Source: Odiellus spinosus
Taxonomy: Eukaryota; Arthropoda; Arachnida; Opiliones; Phalangiidae
Reading direction: 5' to 3'
NCBI GenBank assembly: GCA_963920705.1
Contig: OY987228.1
Location: forward strand, 14,987,187-15,051,186
DNA length: 64,000 nucleotides
Notes under the pieces: generated by a model
The model's database searches: none
What the model saw: the letters and a program-made list of their open reading frames with translations, nothing else
What the model was told of the DNA's origin: nothing
Program-made: the position numbers and the translations under genes
Part shown: positions 1-13,560 of the stretch, in pieces
Position numbering within the stretch: the stretch's first letter is position 1
How the letters are laid out: each line of letters begins with the position of its first letter

Positions 1-3000
1 TCGATCAATACACGCCATAAGGTTGGTCGGAAAGTTATCATTACTGAATTTTGTCGCGATGTCTGCAGATAGAAGAGTTTTGGTTGGTACGATAGTGAAT
101 TAAACGCACCAATGAAACTATCTAAACGTTGTTCGTAAAATACGGTAAAGCAGAATGATTTGAATAATAATATCCTGCAACCAAATAAACGGATTAAATA
201 TTCAAAACCCGTATTACTGGCTTACATTGGTATCGTCTAATTAAAAATCGATATTATTTAATCTAATCTCGCGGTGGTATCCGCGCAAATACGTGTATCT
301 GGAATTTTCTAGTATCGCGAGCGGTTTTATCGGAAGACGAAAAAAACTAATTAGGAAAGAATCAAGAATGGGGGAAAGATAAGATCGAAATTTTGGGTCA
401 AAGGAAGGAAAGAAAATACCTCCACTTTCTGGTCGCTCGTCTTTTGACTAGATTCTTTTCTAACTGGTCGTAGTTTGGGAGGATAGCGATCGCGGGGGAG
501 AAAAGTCAAAAAGACCGGAATGATAGTCTTCTTCGCGGTAGCGTTGTACTACTGATCAAAAGAGCAGTTTGCAAAAGAGCAGTTTGCAAAATAGCCAAAA
601 CTTGAGCGGTTTTATACCGAATGTTATAAAGCTACGACGTAGATACGAGAAGCTATTGCAAACCGTTCCCAACTAGAGGACTGAGAGGGTGCGGGGGTAG
701 CGAGCGATAGAAGATTGGAAGAAGACAATTTGATTTGAAGGGATCAGAAGAAGGAGGGAGACGAACTCCACCCATTCGATCATGTAGGAGAAAGTCGAAC
801 AAGTACCGGGGAACTATTCATCGGCGGAAGAAAGCGTTTAGAAGGTGTCTTTCTTTTTCCTTTTTGTTCAGCCCCTATATAACTAAATCTTTCCTATCTC
901 CCGGTTTTTGTTTCCAGATAGGAAAAAAAAGGGGGGGGGACAAAGGGGGTAGATAGGGTGGGTCAATCCAATAAGGGTATTTCGATGTAGGTAATGTAAT
1001 CCACCCTTAAGACATTTATACCGCCCGAAGGCAATTACGTCGATATAAAACTACCTACTCAAAAAAAGGGAAAAGCCTTTAGATGGAACCGATATAGATT
1101 CTTGACCGTATATTATTATATGGAGCTTTCTTTCCTTTTTGAGAAAAAGGAGTGATATTGACAAGTTTAGGAGAAGTGGCGAGATAATGCGCAGAGGGAC
1201 CAAGTAGATTTACTACAACAATTTAATAATTTAACAGAATAGACTTAAATATTATAAAGCGTTAATTCATAAAAATAGCCTTGAAAAGTTATTAGTAAAA
1301 TAAAAATGTTCCAAGACATAATTGCGTATGATTATATTAGTAAAATCATACATGATCAAACTATCAACCCAGTGAACAACTAAAGAAAACAATTAAACTT
1401 TAAATAAATCATTTCAGCCACTCGATCGATTTAGCGCTATTTAAAACAATTAAAAATGCGGCCAAAACTTTTCTCATATTCAGACAAACTGATTTGACAG
1501 TGTCTATAAAAATGAATAATATTTTTACAAATACAATATCAATTTGATACAAAATCCACATTGGAACTCCATCGAATTTTGTCAAATGCTATCTAAGAAC
1601 ATTATCCATGAGTAATTACGCGCTTTCAGTTTTTCTAATTTTTGGGATTTGGAGTTAATCTTATGACGATTTATTTACTTTAATAAATTTAGAAAAATTC
1701 CAAGGCAAGATTGAATTTTAAAATCATTAATAGAAGTGAGCACCACTGCTACACTAATTGGAAAGGAAATTAAATTTCGGCTTTATAATTGAGAGCACGA
1801 AAATGAGGGGAAAAGAAAGTCGTAAGGTCTAAACGATAAACATTTATTAATTCCGCAGAGTCATAATTTCGAGGTACATTGACGACGTGGGAGAGACGGG
1901 GGTAGACTTTGGAGTTTGGTGTAACGTTGGGCGCTGTTGGAGTTCAACCCTTTTCCCTAATTACTCGGAAAAGAGAGAGAAATGGATGGGATTTAAGGGA
2001 ATAAGGGTAGGGGGTCAGAAATAAAGTTCAAATTACTTCCCCTTTTCGTCTCTAATCACGGTCCAATAAGCCGCGAGGGATTAAAGGGGACGATTAGGGC
2101 TTAGAGCTATGGGAAAAGCGACGAGAAGATGGAGAGTTATAGAAAAGAACGAGCTAGAGAGAGGATTGGGCGAAATCCAGGGATACAAAGTTCGAGTATT
2201 TAATTGGGAAATCTCGCTACAGTTTTAGCCGCCCATTGCGCGAGAATGTCTCGCACCCCCCGCGACGAATTAATCCAAATGCAGTCGAGGAGATTAATTT
2301 TTACCGGTACTTATTTTTCGAAGGCATAGTTAATAAAAGACTGGTAGCAATTGTCTTTCCGAATTTTTGAAGATTACAAAATATCGTAAAGTATACTTGT
2401 AACTATATAAATAATAAGGTTTTTATACGACTAAAATGTTTGAAAAAGACACGCGACCAACCAATGGCATTGCAAATTCGCAACTGTTTAGGGGTCCCAA
2501 TTCCATTTACGTGGAACCCCTTCAAACCTTCATAATTATTTAATAATTAAGGTTAAATTAATCTTAAAAGTTTTAACTGCGCGTTTTGTAATGTAGACTT
2601 CTTTAAAAACTAAAATATTCCTTTAACCCATTTGTTTATTTAATTTTGTCATTTGCTCATTTGTAAATCCAATATAAATATCAATTTGGTCCTTCGCTAA
2701 CTTATCTACCGATAGCTATTTCATATTCATATTTTTTATGAATATCATCCAGGTCACTTTACATCTTAACCTTAAATAGGGATTAATCAACATGGGTTTT
2801 AGGAAATAAAAGAGAAGAAAAACAAACTAAAACCCATTTCACACCTGGTACTAAATTTACGGCATTAGTAAATAGTGGGTATAGGAATCTCAAATACAAG
2901 GATTATTATTATTTTTTTTTTCCTTTTTCTCCTATATATATATATGCACGGTTCTGTTCAGTTTCTCATTCTAAGCCGAGAGATCATCCAGTAATGGAGT

Positions 3001-3851
3001 TATTAGGCCGGTCGTTTCGCTCCCCCCGCCCCGTCTCTTTATAAACCTTCCCGCCATATTCGCGAGGATTACCCTCTGTAGATGCCTAAGGACGAAAGAG
3101 GATCGGAGAACGGAAGAAGGATGAAGAAGAGGAAGCCTTATTTATGGTATATAGAGGAGAATGGTAGGCGGAAAGCGGATGGGATATAAAAGAGGCTATC
3201 GTTCGATTTGCTTCGCTGAAGATTTCTACACTCTCTACGCTACGATGATTTCTTGTCGTTTCCTCCATCGCGTACGATTCGGCGAAAGATTTTGCCTTCA
3301 TTCTAACTCTTTGGCCCCAAAAATACGCTTCCCTAAGAAATATATACCGCGGTGCTTCAGCTGGAAATGCATAAATTTACTTCTTTTTATTTAAAATATA
3401 CATCTGATTCTTCAAATTTTACTAGGAATTTTCCCTGATATTTACAGGTATGCCTAGTTATTCTAAAACAATGAATTTAGATAATGGGCATGTACTCGCA
3501 CTACCACAAATATTCCTGATTTAAGTCAAGTAAATTCTCTTATATTTACAGGTATTCCAGGTTTCTATCAACCCTGATCATCAAGTGCCAAGTCCATATT
3601 CAAGAGCAATTGACACTGATTACTTATTAATATAAAACTAACTTTCTAGAAAATTTCGGAGTTTTGAATTCGAGTTAGCAATCATTTTTAGCTGGATATT
3701 TCCGTGATTCGTGTATATATTTCTGACAAAAAAAATAAAAATAAAAAAACAGCGTGTGGGAAACGTTTGAACCGCAATCACGGTCTATTGGAGAGGCGCC
3801 GGAACAGAATGAGTCAACCAAAAGGAATCTTTTCAAAAAGAGAAAAGAGTC

Positions 3852-3875
3852 TATATATATATATATATATATATA
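3852..3875. repeat. (TA)12 microsatellite
   Basis: An uninterrupted run of alternating T and A, 24 bases long, in non-coding DNA. A shorter TA run lies near 2934-2944. Confidence 0.9.
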
Positions 3876-6800
3876 AATAGTATGGCAAGGCAACCGACTA
3901 GAAACGCGACGCGCGTTCACGATACACAACTTTATTACGAGTCGACCTTATTCTTAGCTTTCCGTCCCGAATCGTAGTCCGTCGATTGTGTTTATATCGA
4001 AACACGATAACATCTACATTCGCGTTTCTTTTACTTGGAATAAAAAGCGAAGGCTTCGGGAAGGAAAAAAAATAGTATAATACGAGAAAGAAGGGACGAA
4101 TAAGCGAAAAAAAGGAGAAAAGTCCTTCGACTGGAAGACTCTTTGGATATTTAGCCGACTCATTTCTAACTCTTAGCCGGAAGTGGTTCTATAGTCCATT
4201 CAATGTCCATATTATCAGATAGTATTAGGACAGCTATAAGGGGTGGTTTATCATATAACCAAAATCTTAGCACCCACCTTCCCGTATTTCTCCTTCATCA
4301 AAAATTTCTCCGCTATCTTCTAGAAGTTGAATGGATTGTATATATTAGTTCTACTCAGTCACCACGCAATATGCGCGATAAATTTGCTGATGCTAAAAAG
4401 GAAACGCTATATGTATACATACACAAAAAAAGGCAGAATACTGCCTACTCTTCTTTCGCTTGTCTTAGTACATCCTACTTACTAGATAAATACTCACAAG
4501 CATTATATATAGGATTGGTCTTAGTTCGAATTTGTTAGCTACACTAAATAAGACCACGCGAAGGTGTGGTTTGATATCAAATTTCCAGAAAAACTTATAA
4601 GTCGAAACACGTGGAATAACAATATAAAGGGATAAAATATAGTTGTTACAAATATATCTCCCATTTTCACTCGGGGTTTAAATCGTCCGCTAGAGCCTAG
4701 TATAGTAGCTGCATTCTTTCAACACTCAAATCATTTCCAGTTTTCTCTATGGGACGTTCTCACGGTCTCCCCAGCCACGCGTTCCTAAGTTCAAGAGAAG
4801 TTTGCAAAAAAAAAAAAAAAAAAGCTGAGGCAGTTGGGTGACTCAAAGAGTCACGCAAATTCCGCTTGCATCAAAACAAGGGGTAAGCTAGAGCTCGATT
4901 GTCTGGGAATAAATTACACGCACCCTACATATTTCGAAGCCCCTCCCCCAGAAAACAGAGAATTTTAAATTTTCCGAAGAGAGGTGAAATGAAGTAGCTC
5001 CCTTCCGAGCTAGTAAAACAGGGATATTCACCCCCTCAGAGAAGTGCGCTATATGGAACATTAGAGTATTCTTCAAAGGAGGGCTTAATCGGCTTCTGCG
5101 AACGTAGCTAAAATGTCTGGTAGAAGTCCACAGAATAAGTTTTATTCCTTTATACTGGAATAATAAGGAATAGATTTTGCCCATTGACGGTAAAAATAAA
5201 GTCAATACGCAGAGTTATATAAGAATCGTATATATTAGTCCCAATGTTTACTCCAAAAGAGAAAAACTAGAAGGTTGGCAATATAATACTAAAAATAATG
5301 CTATTTCTTGTCTATTTCGTTGTAAAAGGAAAAACATTTTAGTATTGGTGCGTAGACCAAATAGAAAGATCAAAAGACGGTAAATATATTTCGGAAACTT
5401 TCCTTTACTCGGTTGGATCATTTTTTAAAACCAAAAATGAAAAGACCGAATCTAATTTAATAAATGAGATCAACTTTAATCCGAAACGTTTCGTCTGAAA
5501 TTCGAATTCAAAATAATAAATGACGTTAAGATTTCTTTCCCCAAAAAAATCAAATTTCGAGTTAGCCGAGGTGAAAACGTGCGTGGTAGGAAAACAATTA
5601 GAGAGTTTGCGGCAGCCAAAACGGCGTTAGACCGTTGAAAACTAATTAGTGAAGCAAATTTATTTAATAAGAAAAAGAAAGGAGCCTTCTTCCTCTTTAT
5701 CTTTTCTCAGGACAGCAACTAGAGCGAATTAAAAGTGGTCAAAGAATAAAGTGGCGCGTATAAGATCTATAATTCCGTTCACGTTTTGAAATAAGTGTTG
5801 ACTAAGGAAAAAGGCAGCGACTCTGCTCTTTAAATCAATTAGAATAACGCGTTATACATCTTCAACCACAGTATTATTTCAACTTGAAATTTATCGGGAT
5901 AAAATTTCATAAAAAACCGATAAGGCGCTCTTAATTACAATTTTAGCAGGAATATTCTGTGTAATAAGTACTGGGAATAGAATTGATAGAACTAATATAG
6001 TAGGATTATAACTCATTGATTATTTAAACTGGGATGAACTAAAACACTTTCTCTTCGAAGGGGAATAAAAAGAAAAGAGTTTGATCAAAGGAGAAGTCTG
6101 ACTCTCCCGCTGGGAGATTCTAAGACGGGTGGCTGGTCAAAGGGCTAAAACTAGAGTGTAACGGCCAAGGGAGGACATTTAGTTTAGAGTGGAAAAGGGT
6201 TGTCCTTCTATAGGCAGGACGGAGAGAACCCAATCGAGCGATAAACAATGGAAAGAAACGACCCTTCTGGAATTTAGGACCCAAGTTTTCTTCCCCGCAA
6301 GAGCGATACAGAAATCTAAGAAAACGGGATGAAAGAATTAAGAGTGGTTCCCACTTGAAAAGAAAATGTCATTATTTCGATAAAAGTAGTCGTGGCCACG
6401 TGAACCAGAATTAATATCCGTATCTTTGAGAGCGCAAATTTTAATCGCTTTCCGAAAAATGTCAAAAATTCGCCCAGTGGAAACCAAGCTTTAAGGGTAA
6501 GAAAAAAACAGTAAAAAGGGCTTTGAGATAACGCTTGGAAGAATTCTATAATACGAAATCACAAAAATTATTCGAGATGGTAATAAGGAGGAGAAATCAG
6601 GGTGGAAGAAACTTTGAAGAAAGTTTCCTTTTAAAAGGTGATTTAAATTTGAAAGGATTAAAAAGAGGGATTTTAAACGTGAAGGTTTTATAGGGTATGA
6701 TCAACCACAAGATTTTAGCATATATTAAGAGGATTATATACCGTATAGGAAGACATGCAGGCGTGTAAGATCATTTTAGAATTGGGGAGTACAGTATTAA

Positions 6801-7296
6801 TTTGATTTTGTCCCCCTTCCCATGTCATTGATACGCTCTTGGCGCCCTTTCAAACCGATTTGGCGCCCTTCAAAAGATTTTTGGGCGCGTACTGAGAACG
6901 TAAAGGGTAATTATATTAGGAATGATCGATACCCTGCAACCCACAATGGGTTCCTTGATTTTAAGCTAAATGCTCTAAGGGGGAAACTAATATCTTTCAT
7001 ATTTTTGGATATATTGAGAACATGAAGCTGGTATTCGTATATTTTGTAAAAATATAGCTTTATAAAGATACTAAGGATATTTAAAGACCGTGTTTAAATT
7101 AGAAACAAAATGGGCTGAAATGAGGTTATAAACATTCAAAATTATTTACTATGATATGATTACGATTTCTGTTAACCGAGCCACCCCCTTCCCAACCGAA
7201 TAACGATAGTTTTGGACTAATTAGAACCGTCATGGTGAGCTCAGACAAAATACTAAAAAAAATCTCCGACTATATAGGCTCCCTGAAAATTAAGGA

Positions 7297-7298
<2 letters not shown>

Positions 7299-7333
<35 letters not shown>
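7299..7333. repeat. 35-base poly-A tract
   Basis: An uninterrupted run of A. It could be the tail of an old retroposed copy, but I found no flanking target duplication and no recognisable SINE or LINE body on its 5' side, so I call it only a homopolymer. Confidence 0.9.
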
Positions 7334-7335
<2 letters not shown>

Positions 7336-8841
7336 TTTTGAAATTCTGAAATTTCCATGCTAAAATTCCATAGATTACGACATGGTGCCTATAACCAAAC
7401 CAGAAAGACTTACGGGACTTTAACATGCAAATTTCGAAATTTCAAATAGATTTTTCCGTTAGTGTGAGATTTTTGTATTTTTAAAAATCCCCCGGTTCAA
7501 TTCTATGAACGCGATAGCGTTCAATGTTATGGGCCCATCATCATCTATAATGTTATTTCACAAATTCAGCCTCTAGCCAATCAGAACGCTTAATTAAGTA
7601 GGGTTCATACTAGTTCTTGGAATCGATTTAAACCGTTTCAAAACGCTTCGCTGGAGTCGTGTGACCAGGATACTGTCTTTTCTTGCATCGATTTATTCGA
7701 TTTCTCGAAACTGCTTCGAGAACCAGTTTCATATCGATTTGGTTTCAACAACAAATAGATGTAGCTACTATAAATAGATTTGTAAAGAGAATGCGTGAAC
7801 ACATGACGCTTAAAACGATTCCTGGAGATTTGAATATCGGTTTGATTTTACCGTTTCAAATCGATTTAGAAATATTAGTGTGACCGTAGCTATATGAACG
7901 CAGTATGGCAATTAACGCTAGTTTCTTTGAAAGGAATGATCGAGTATGTAATTTGATACAGGAAAGGTTTCAAAATTTTTGCTTCATTTTAAAAAATGTG
8001 AAGAATAATTTCACGACATGAAAGGAGAAACATTTCCGTATAAAAACATGCTAGGCAATAAATGATATCTCGCGACTTTTTTAAAAGTCAAACAGCTTTA
8101 TAGGGCCAGTCAATAAGTAGGCCATTTTTTGTCGTATCGCGTTGAAAATGAAAAACGTTATCGCTTATACTTTAGAAGCGTGCCCGACTTTATAGAGGGG
8201 TTCGGTTTCCAAAATATATACAGGGATGATTTATTCAAATATATGAAGAAAGTGTAAAGGATTGACAGAGTTTCACCGAAGGAAAAATAAATAGTTTTTA
8301 GTACCGAGAGTGAATCATTTTTACGACCTCAGTCTACCAAGTGTTTTTTTTTATTATTATTTATTATTTTTTACCTTTAAAACTTCAATAATGGGCTGAG
8401 TGATATTGAATAACAATAGAAGAAGGGTTTTGTAAAAGCATTGAAAATAAAATGATAATCTCTGCAGAAGAGGTAGAGTTAGATATTGATATTGGCCAGA
8501 ACTCTTTTTATTATTATATTATAAAATATAAATATATGATAGGCATTCGTGTAAATCGAAATGGAAAACTATCATTCTAGAAAATGTGATCTGGGTTGAG
8601 TCACGTAAAAAAAAAAAAAAAAAAATCCACTTCGAAATATTTGAACTTATTTCAAAGGCGTAGGTGTATATATAAAATATAAATAAATATCCGATGCGCG
8701 CAAAGACGTCAACACGAGGGATCGGACACTTGCCAAAAATCTAGTACACTTTTGAACAAAATCACAATCCTCTAAATATCTCCAAAACCAACAAATTGCG
8801 TACACGAAAATGGCAAGTGTTCGAATCCTTGCGTCAACCAC

Positions 8842-9246
8842 TTAAAGGGAGAATGCAACCTAATAACAAGAAAAAATTTTATCGATTCCTTATCGTTTAA
8901 ATAGGCCTAACCCAACAAAAAAAGTTTATAAACATACTAAGCTAGAAAAAAATTTAAAACTTTTCCGAAAAATAGGCTTAGCGGGATTCATGGAGATCCT
9001 GAATTGCTTCCGTGTAAGGCGAGATCTCCACGAGATTTACAATCGCGTTCGATTGGTCGCGAGACCTTATACGCGCGGATATCAGGATCTCCATGAATCG
9101 CGCTAAGCCTATTTTCAGGGTAAGTTTTAAATTTATTTCTAGTTTAATATTTGTTCGTAAATTTTTGGACTAGTGGATTAGGCCTATTTAAACATTAAGG
9201 AAACGATAAAACAATCACTTGTTGTTAGGTTGCATTCTCCTTTTAA
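8842..9246. mobile_element. TTAA-flanked foldback MITE, copy 1
   Basis: The element is bounded by TTAA at 8842-8845 and 9243-9246. Its ends are inverted: AGGGAGAATGCAACCTAA on the left and AAGGAGAATGCAACCTAA when the right end is reverse-complemented. The inversion continues inward through 'aacaag' and 'aataggcctaa'. A second, nearly perfect arm of about 30 bp lies near the centre (about 8976-9006 against 9082-9113, 'ataggcttagcg'). There is no coding potential. TTAA duplication is typical of piggyBac and Kolobok transposons; the TIR start does not look like the classic piggyBac CCYT, so the superfamily is left open. A second copy is at 34069-34679. Confidence 0.85.
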
Positions 9247-9797
9247 ATTACGTTAATTATGCTTGGTCCTACTTTATTATTTTATTGCAATACGATATAG
9301 TGATCTAGCCTCGTTAAAAATATTCTTCGTTTCGCTTGTAAATGTTATTTAATAGTACATTAGCTTAGAAGCTTAGTAGCCTGTATTCCCTCCAACAATT
9401 AAGACAATGACCAAAATTAAATTAATATACTTTATCATAAACGTAATTATAAAACTAATTAAAGCTTTATTATCGCCTGCTTATGCTCTTTTGTCTTCCT
9501 CAAAACAACAACCACAAGCGGCTGCAAAAATATCCGCGTTTTATAGCTATAGGTTTAAAGGATCTGATATCCAGCTAATCCACTTACGTGGTCGGTATAG
9601 AGTTCTATAAGTACCGTAATTTTGGAAATTAGTAAATTACGCGTAAATCTATTCACAAAATGATTTGTATTTAAATTTCCGTGATTTTAAATGTGAAATT
9701 CATCTTTCAAACGCTTAAAAATAATTTTTTCTGACTAAAAATCCCTAGCAGCGAAAGCACGCACAAAAAAAGTACTATTTTTCATGATATTTTAAAA

Positions 9798-10114
9798 CAA
9801 GAATCCATTCAAGTTCCATAAAAATATGGGAGCATAGCTATAGCCTCTGTTACCATCCTCCCAAACTTTGTAACAAAAGTTCGTCTGCAATTTTCGCAAC
9901 ATTTGTACGCTTAGATCTTTTTTCGGTCGGCTCCATTTTTATTACCCAAAATATTATGTCAAGGTCGTTAGTGGCGCGGGTTAATAATAGATGTCAGGAG
10001 CGATTTACTTGAAAAATCGATTCGAAGCGGACGAACTTTTGCTACAAAGTTTGGGAGGACTGGTCATTGAATCGCGGCCCTCCCATATTCTTATGGAACC
10101 TGAATGAATTCTTG
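9798..10114 (+). mobile_element. 317 bp MITE, copy A (7 bp TSD family)
   Basis: The ends are inverted: CAAGAATCCATTCAAGTTCC on the left, and on the right the reverse complement of nearly the same sequence. A second inverted block follows inside: 'cctcccaaactttgtaac' on the left, mirrored on the right by 'acaaagtttggga'. The flanking heptamers are tttaaaa (9791-9797) and gttaaaa (10115-10121), matching at 6 of 7. Copies B, C, D and E have the same structure and length within 2 bp. No transposase is encoded, so it is non-autonomous. This copy has a few more substitutions near its ends than the others and may be older. Confidence 0.9.
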
Positions 10115-10593
10115 GTTAAAACTATTTGACTTTGCATTGAAAGTTGGACATGAAAAATTACATTTACATGCCCTTAACGACTGCAAACAATTTAAATTGA
10201 AAAGTAGACATATAGACGATTTAAAACGTTAAACGTCAACTTCTTTCATAAATTTCATGACTATTAATCCAAAAGTATTTAAATTACCATATCATATATG
10301 TATAATTATTGTACTTATGGGAAAAAAATACATATAGTAGAGATATTTAGTGTGATATATCTGCATATATAGAATGTAAGGCGTCCAGTTCAATGGCCTA
10401 TAATAATTTGAAACGACCATGTGCGCTATAAAACGTTCTCCCCATTATTTTATCGCTCTACCAAAACTAAATACCCAGCAATTCGTCGTTTACCGTAACA
10501 ATATCTTGGCACGCGGGCGAGGGTTAAGCGTGTCACCCGCACAATTGTGCAAGACCCTGGACTAATAACGCTGGAGATACAACCTGATGTACG

Positions 10594-10635
<42 letters not shown>
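10594..10635. repeat. 42-base poly-A tract
   Basis: An uninterrupted A run, the longest homopolymer in the window. The sequence just before it (10505-10545) can pair locally (gcgggcgagggtt / gtgtcacccgc) but I see no convincing tRNA-type A and B boxes, so a SINE call is not supported. Confidence 0.9.
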
Positions 10636-10638
<3 letters not shown>

Positions 10639-13199
10639 TGCGCGCCATAAAGCATCCTAAACGACTACTATACAGAAACATTTTCCCGCCACCTCCGATT
10701 TTCTTCTTGCCGACCGGATCTTACTCGGAATGGCGTAGAAAACAAAAACCTATGTTGTTTTTCACTCTAACGAAGGACAAAAACATCCGTTTAGTATATA
10801 ATACCTTTTGTTTCCTATAGAATCCGTCGAATAATTGAAATACAATAACATTACATGCCTTTAGCTATTTAACACGCGTTTCTCTCTAATATTCCGTGGA
10901 CTGTACTAACTTTTGATTCCATTAAAAGTTTTTAATGAAAAATTTAATATAAGAAAACTAACTTTAACTGTATTTTTACACGTGACTTAAAACTCTGAAT
11001 AGAAAGGGTTGAACAAAATGAGTTAAATAATTGAAAGTTAATTTAAAATGGTTGTTTAAAACATGTTTTATAACGAAGTATATTCGTTTTAAGGGCTGTT
11101 TCTATAACGGTTTTTTCAGCCTTTTTTTAGAATGAAAGGTAACCAGGATCGATTCAAAAGACCAGGCCATATATGTGCAGCAATGGCGAAGAATAGGAAG
11201 GCAAAATGTCCCTTGTTTCCCCGCTGTATTTACTTTTTACGAGGTACAACACTCCTACCTCCTCCCCTTCCTAGTTCCCTGTCTCGCCTTTTCCCCTCCG
11301 CTACTTGGCCCCGTAAAATAAAAGCCTTTATCCCTACATATAAGCCAGCATTTTTATCAGAAGGCGAAATCCTTTGGTTTTTATGGGAAAACCGCTAGGC
11401 ACCAAAATGCATCCTCTAGAGAAAGAGAGAACCAGAGAAAAAGCAGAGAGATGAGAAATAATCACCAAGGATACGACCTTCTAAATAGGCTTCTTTTTTA
11501 AGGGAGTGTTGAAATGTAATACGAGTCATATTTGATATTTGCTTAGGTTCCATTTCTTTTTTCAAACGTTCTTAAAAAATTTAAAATTATATTATTATAA
11601 GAAAATTGTGGTAAAAGTTTGGATTAATAATAATAAGTAAATTGGAATTTCTAATATCCTTCACTTTTTTAATTTATCCAGTATATTAAATGGCAAACTT
11701 TATTTCCCGGTTTAAGCAATGTTAATCCATAGTTGAATTCGTACGATTTTAAAATCAATCCTTTTTATACCTTAGATCATAAAATAAAATAACATTTAAT
11801 GAAAAATTTCCTAACTTTCTATTGTATTTCACCCTTCCTTTAAAACGACGCGAGGCTTTAACGACCATTTACTTAGTTAAGGTCCGTAACGTTCGGAAAA
11901 ACCTCTATAACGAGACTTCCTTCTTCAAATTCATCCCCATTTTAAAAAGAAGTTATTTCGCCTAGATGGGAAAAAAAAAAATGGCACGTCCAGTCTTCTG
12001 CCATCGTCCATACAATTCTCTATACCCGTTTTAATAATGTTACAAGATAACGCCGAAAAATTTCACCCTTATTTTATTTTTACGAGGAGAAATAAAGTTT
12101 TTCATATTTAGCTTTTAAAACCATTTTTACAGGCGGTTAAGAACTAAACGTATTTATTTAAAGATCTCAATTTTTTTTGGGGGTAGATATAGCAAGCGAG
12201 TATAGAGGATGGCTAATGATTGATATCGTTGCATTTTAAAAGAAAATACCGCCTTCAAATATTTTCCAGCGATAAGGCCTGGATCGGATCAATTTTATAA
12301 ATATAATTCTAGTTAAAAAAATTTTAAATTCCAAAGGATAGGAATTTTAATGGAGGAGATAGAGGTAACAGGGCCAGTTTATAGGGTTATCTTTTCGATG
12401 GAAGTTAAGATATATGAATGTCTTAGTTTTTGTATTAAAGGGAGGGTGAAGAGGAAAAGTGACAGAATTTTTTATATATAACTTCTATTTAAAAATAATA
12501 CTCGTTCGCGTAATAAAAGATTTGAAAAATGACTTTGAATTGCGCAAAATATCGGAAGAAAAGATTCAGATTTTGGCATTCAATTAAAATGAGTTCTACA
12601 TGCGACTAATCAATAAAAAAAATATTACTAAATTTTTCTCTTCAACCCTTTATACTAACCAAGATATTTATCCGCAACTTGGAAGCGCTTGTTAATATTT
12701 TGTTAACGTTTTCTTGTATAGATAAAACAACCCATTACGATATTATTATTATGGAAAGTATCAAGGCCAGAGAAACAACACGATAGTTTATACACAAGTC
12801 ATATTTAACAGTTCTGCGATGACTTTAAACTACATGGGAAATTCACAATCCGATTAGATTGGTTAAAAATATTTACGAAACTGATTAATTCAAATTTAAT
12901 CCGATTAAAATTCACCTCGACCAAAATGATTTGAATTCATTATATTTGGATCCGATAGAACCGAATAGCATTTAGAAAAATTAGGGAAAACGATACGTTA
13001 AAACCTGGGCAAAACCACGCAATTGTGGCTGAGTTCAGCGACACATACTGAAGCGTCCGGTAGGCTACCACCTTTGTATTTTCTATAGAGGTAGTGTCTC
13101 CGGTACGTGTCGCCGAACGCAACTAAATAAAAATCTTAAATTATATATTTGGAGTAAGGGAGGCTATTTGTAGTTTCAGTAATGTTATTTTGTAACCAG

Positions 13200-13560
13200 C
13201 AATAGGCGATTCTAGAAAGCTCTAGTGAAAAGTTACGGCCATTTAAAATTAGGGGTCTTTTTTGGACTTTTGCTCAATTTGTATCTATTGGCGAGGCATA
13301 ATTTTATTATTTAAAATTACTAGCTAACGGAATGTCTACTTTCTAAAGGTGCAATCAGTTTTGGTCTAGGAGATCGTAGTGAAAAGTTAGGACCACTTAA
13401 AGATAGGACAGAGCCTCGAGTCGTTAACAGAAAAAAAGCTTAGATATTTTTTTGGAAATTTACGGATTGAGTCCAAAAATATAGGATTTTATAGGAATAA
13501 TAGGACCTCTTGGAGCCCTGCTCAAATGTAGAAATATTTTGTTTCAAGATGAACTTTCTA
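13200..13560. repeat. degenerate direct repeats
   Basis: The block 'tctag..agtgaaaagtta' followed by '..ccatttaaa' near 13213 recurs near 13370 as 'tctagg..gtagtgaaaagttaggaccacttaaa'. The following segment 'gga(c/g)..ctgctcaaatgtag' near 13500 resembles the '..ttttgctcaatttgta' after the first copy. The copies are diverged, so this looks like an old local duplication. It carries no coding signal. Confidence 0.5.

Larger units (their letters stand above)
1..8841. other. upstream flanking DNA, no gene recognised
   Basis: This stretch is AT-rich non-coding DNA. Open frames are short, lack recognisable domains and have no paired splice signals that build a longer protein. It contains a (TA)12 run at 3852-3875, poly-A runs at 4806-4823, 7299-7333 and about 8609-8626, and a short hairpin around 2490-2522 (complementary ggggt/acccc ends). 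I see no RNA gene. Confidence 0.6.

Noticed and set aside
4203-4538. 111-codon frame, + strand
   Set aside because: No recognisable domain, and peptide composition typical of translated AT-rich non-coding DNA.
10500-10635. Possible SINE ending in a 42 A tail
   Set aside because: No A or B box of an RNA polymerase III promoter and no flanking duplication could be found.
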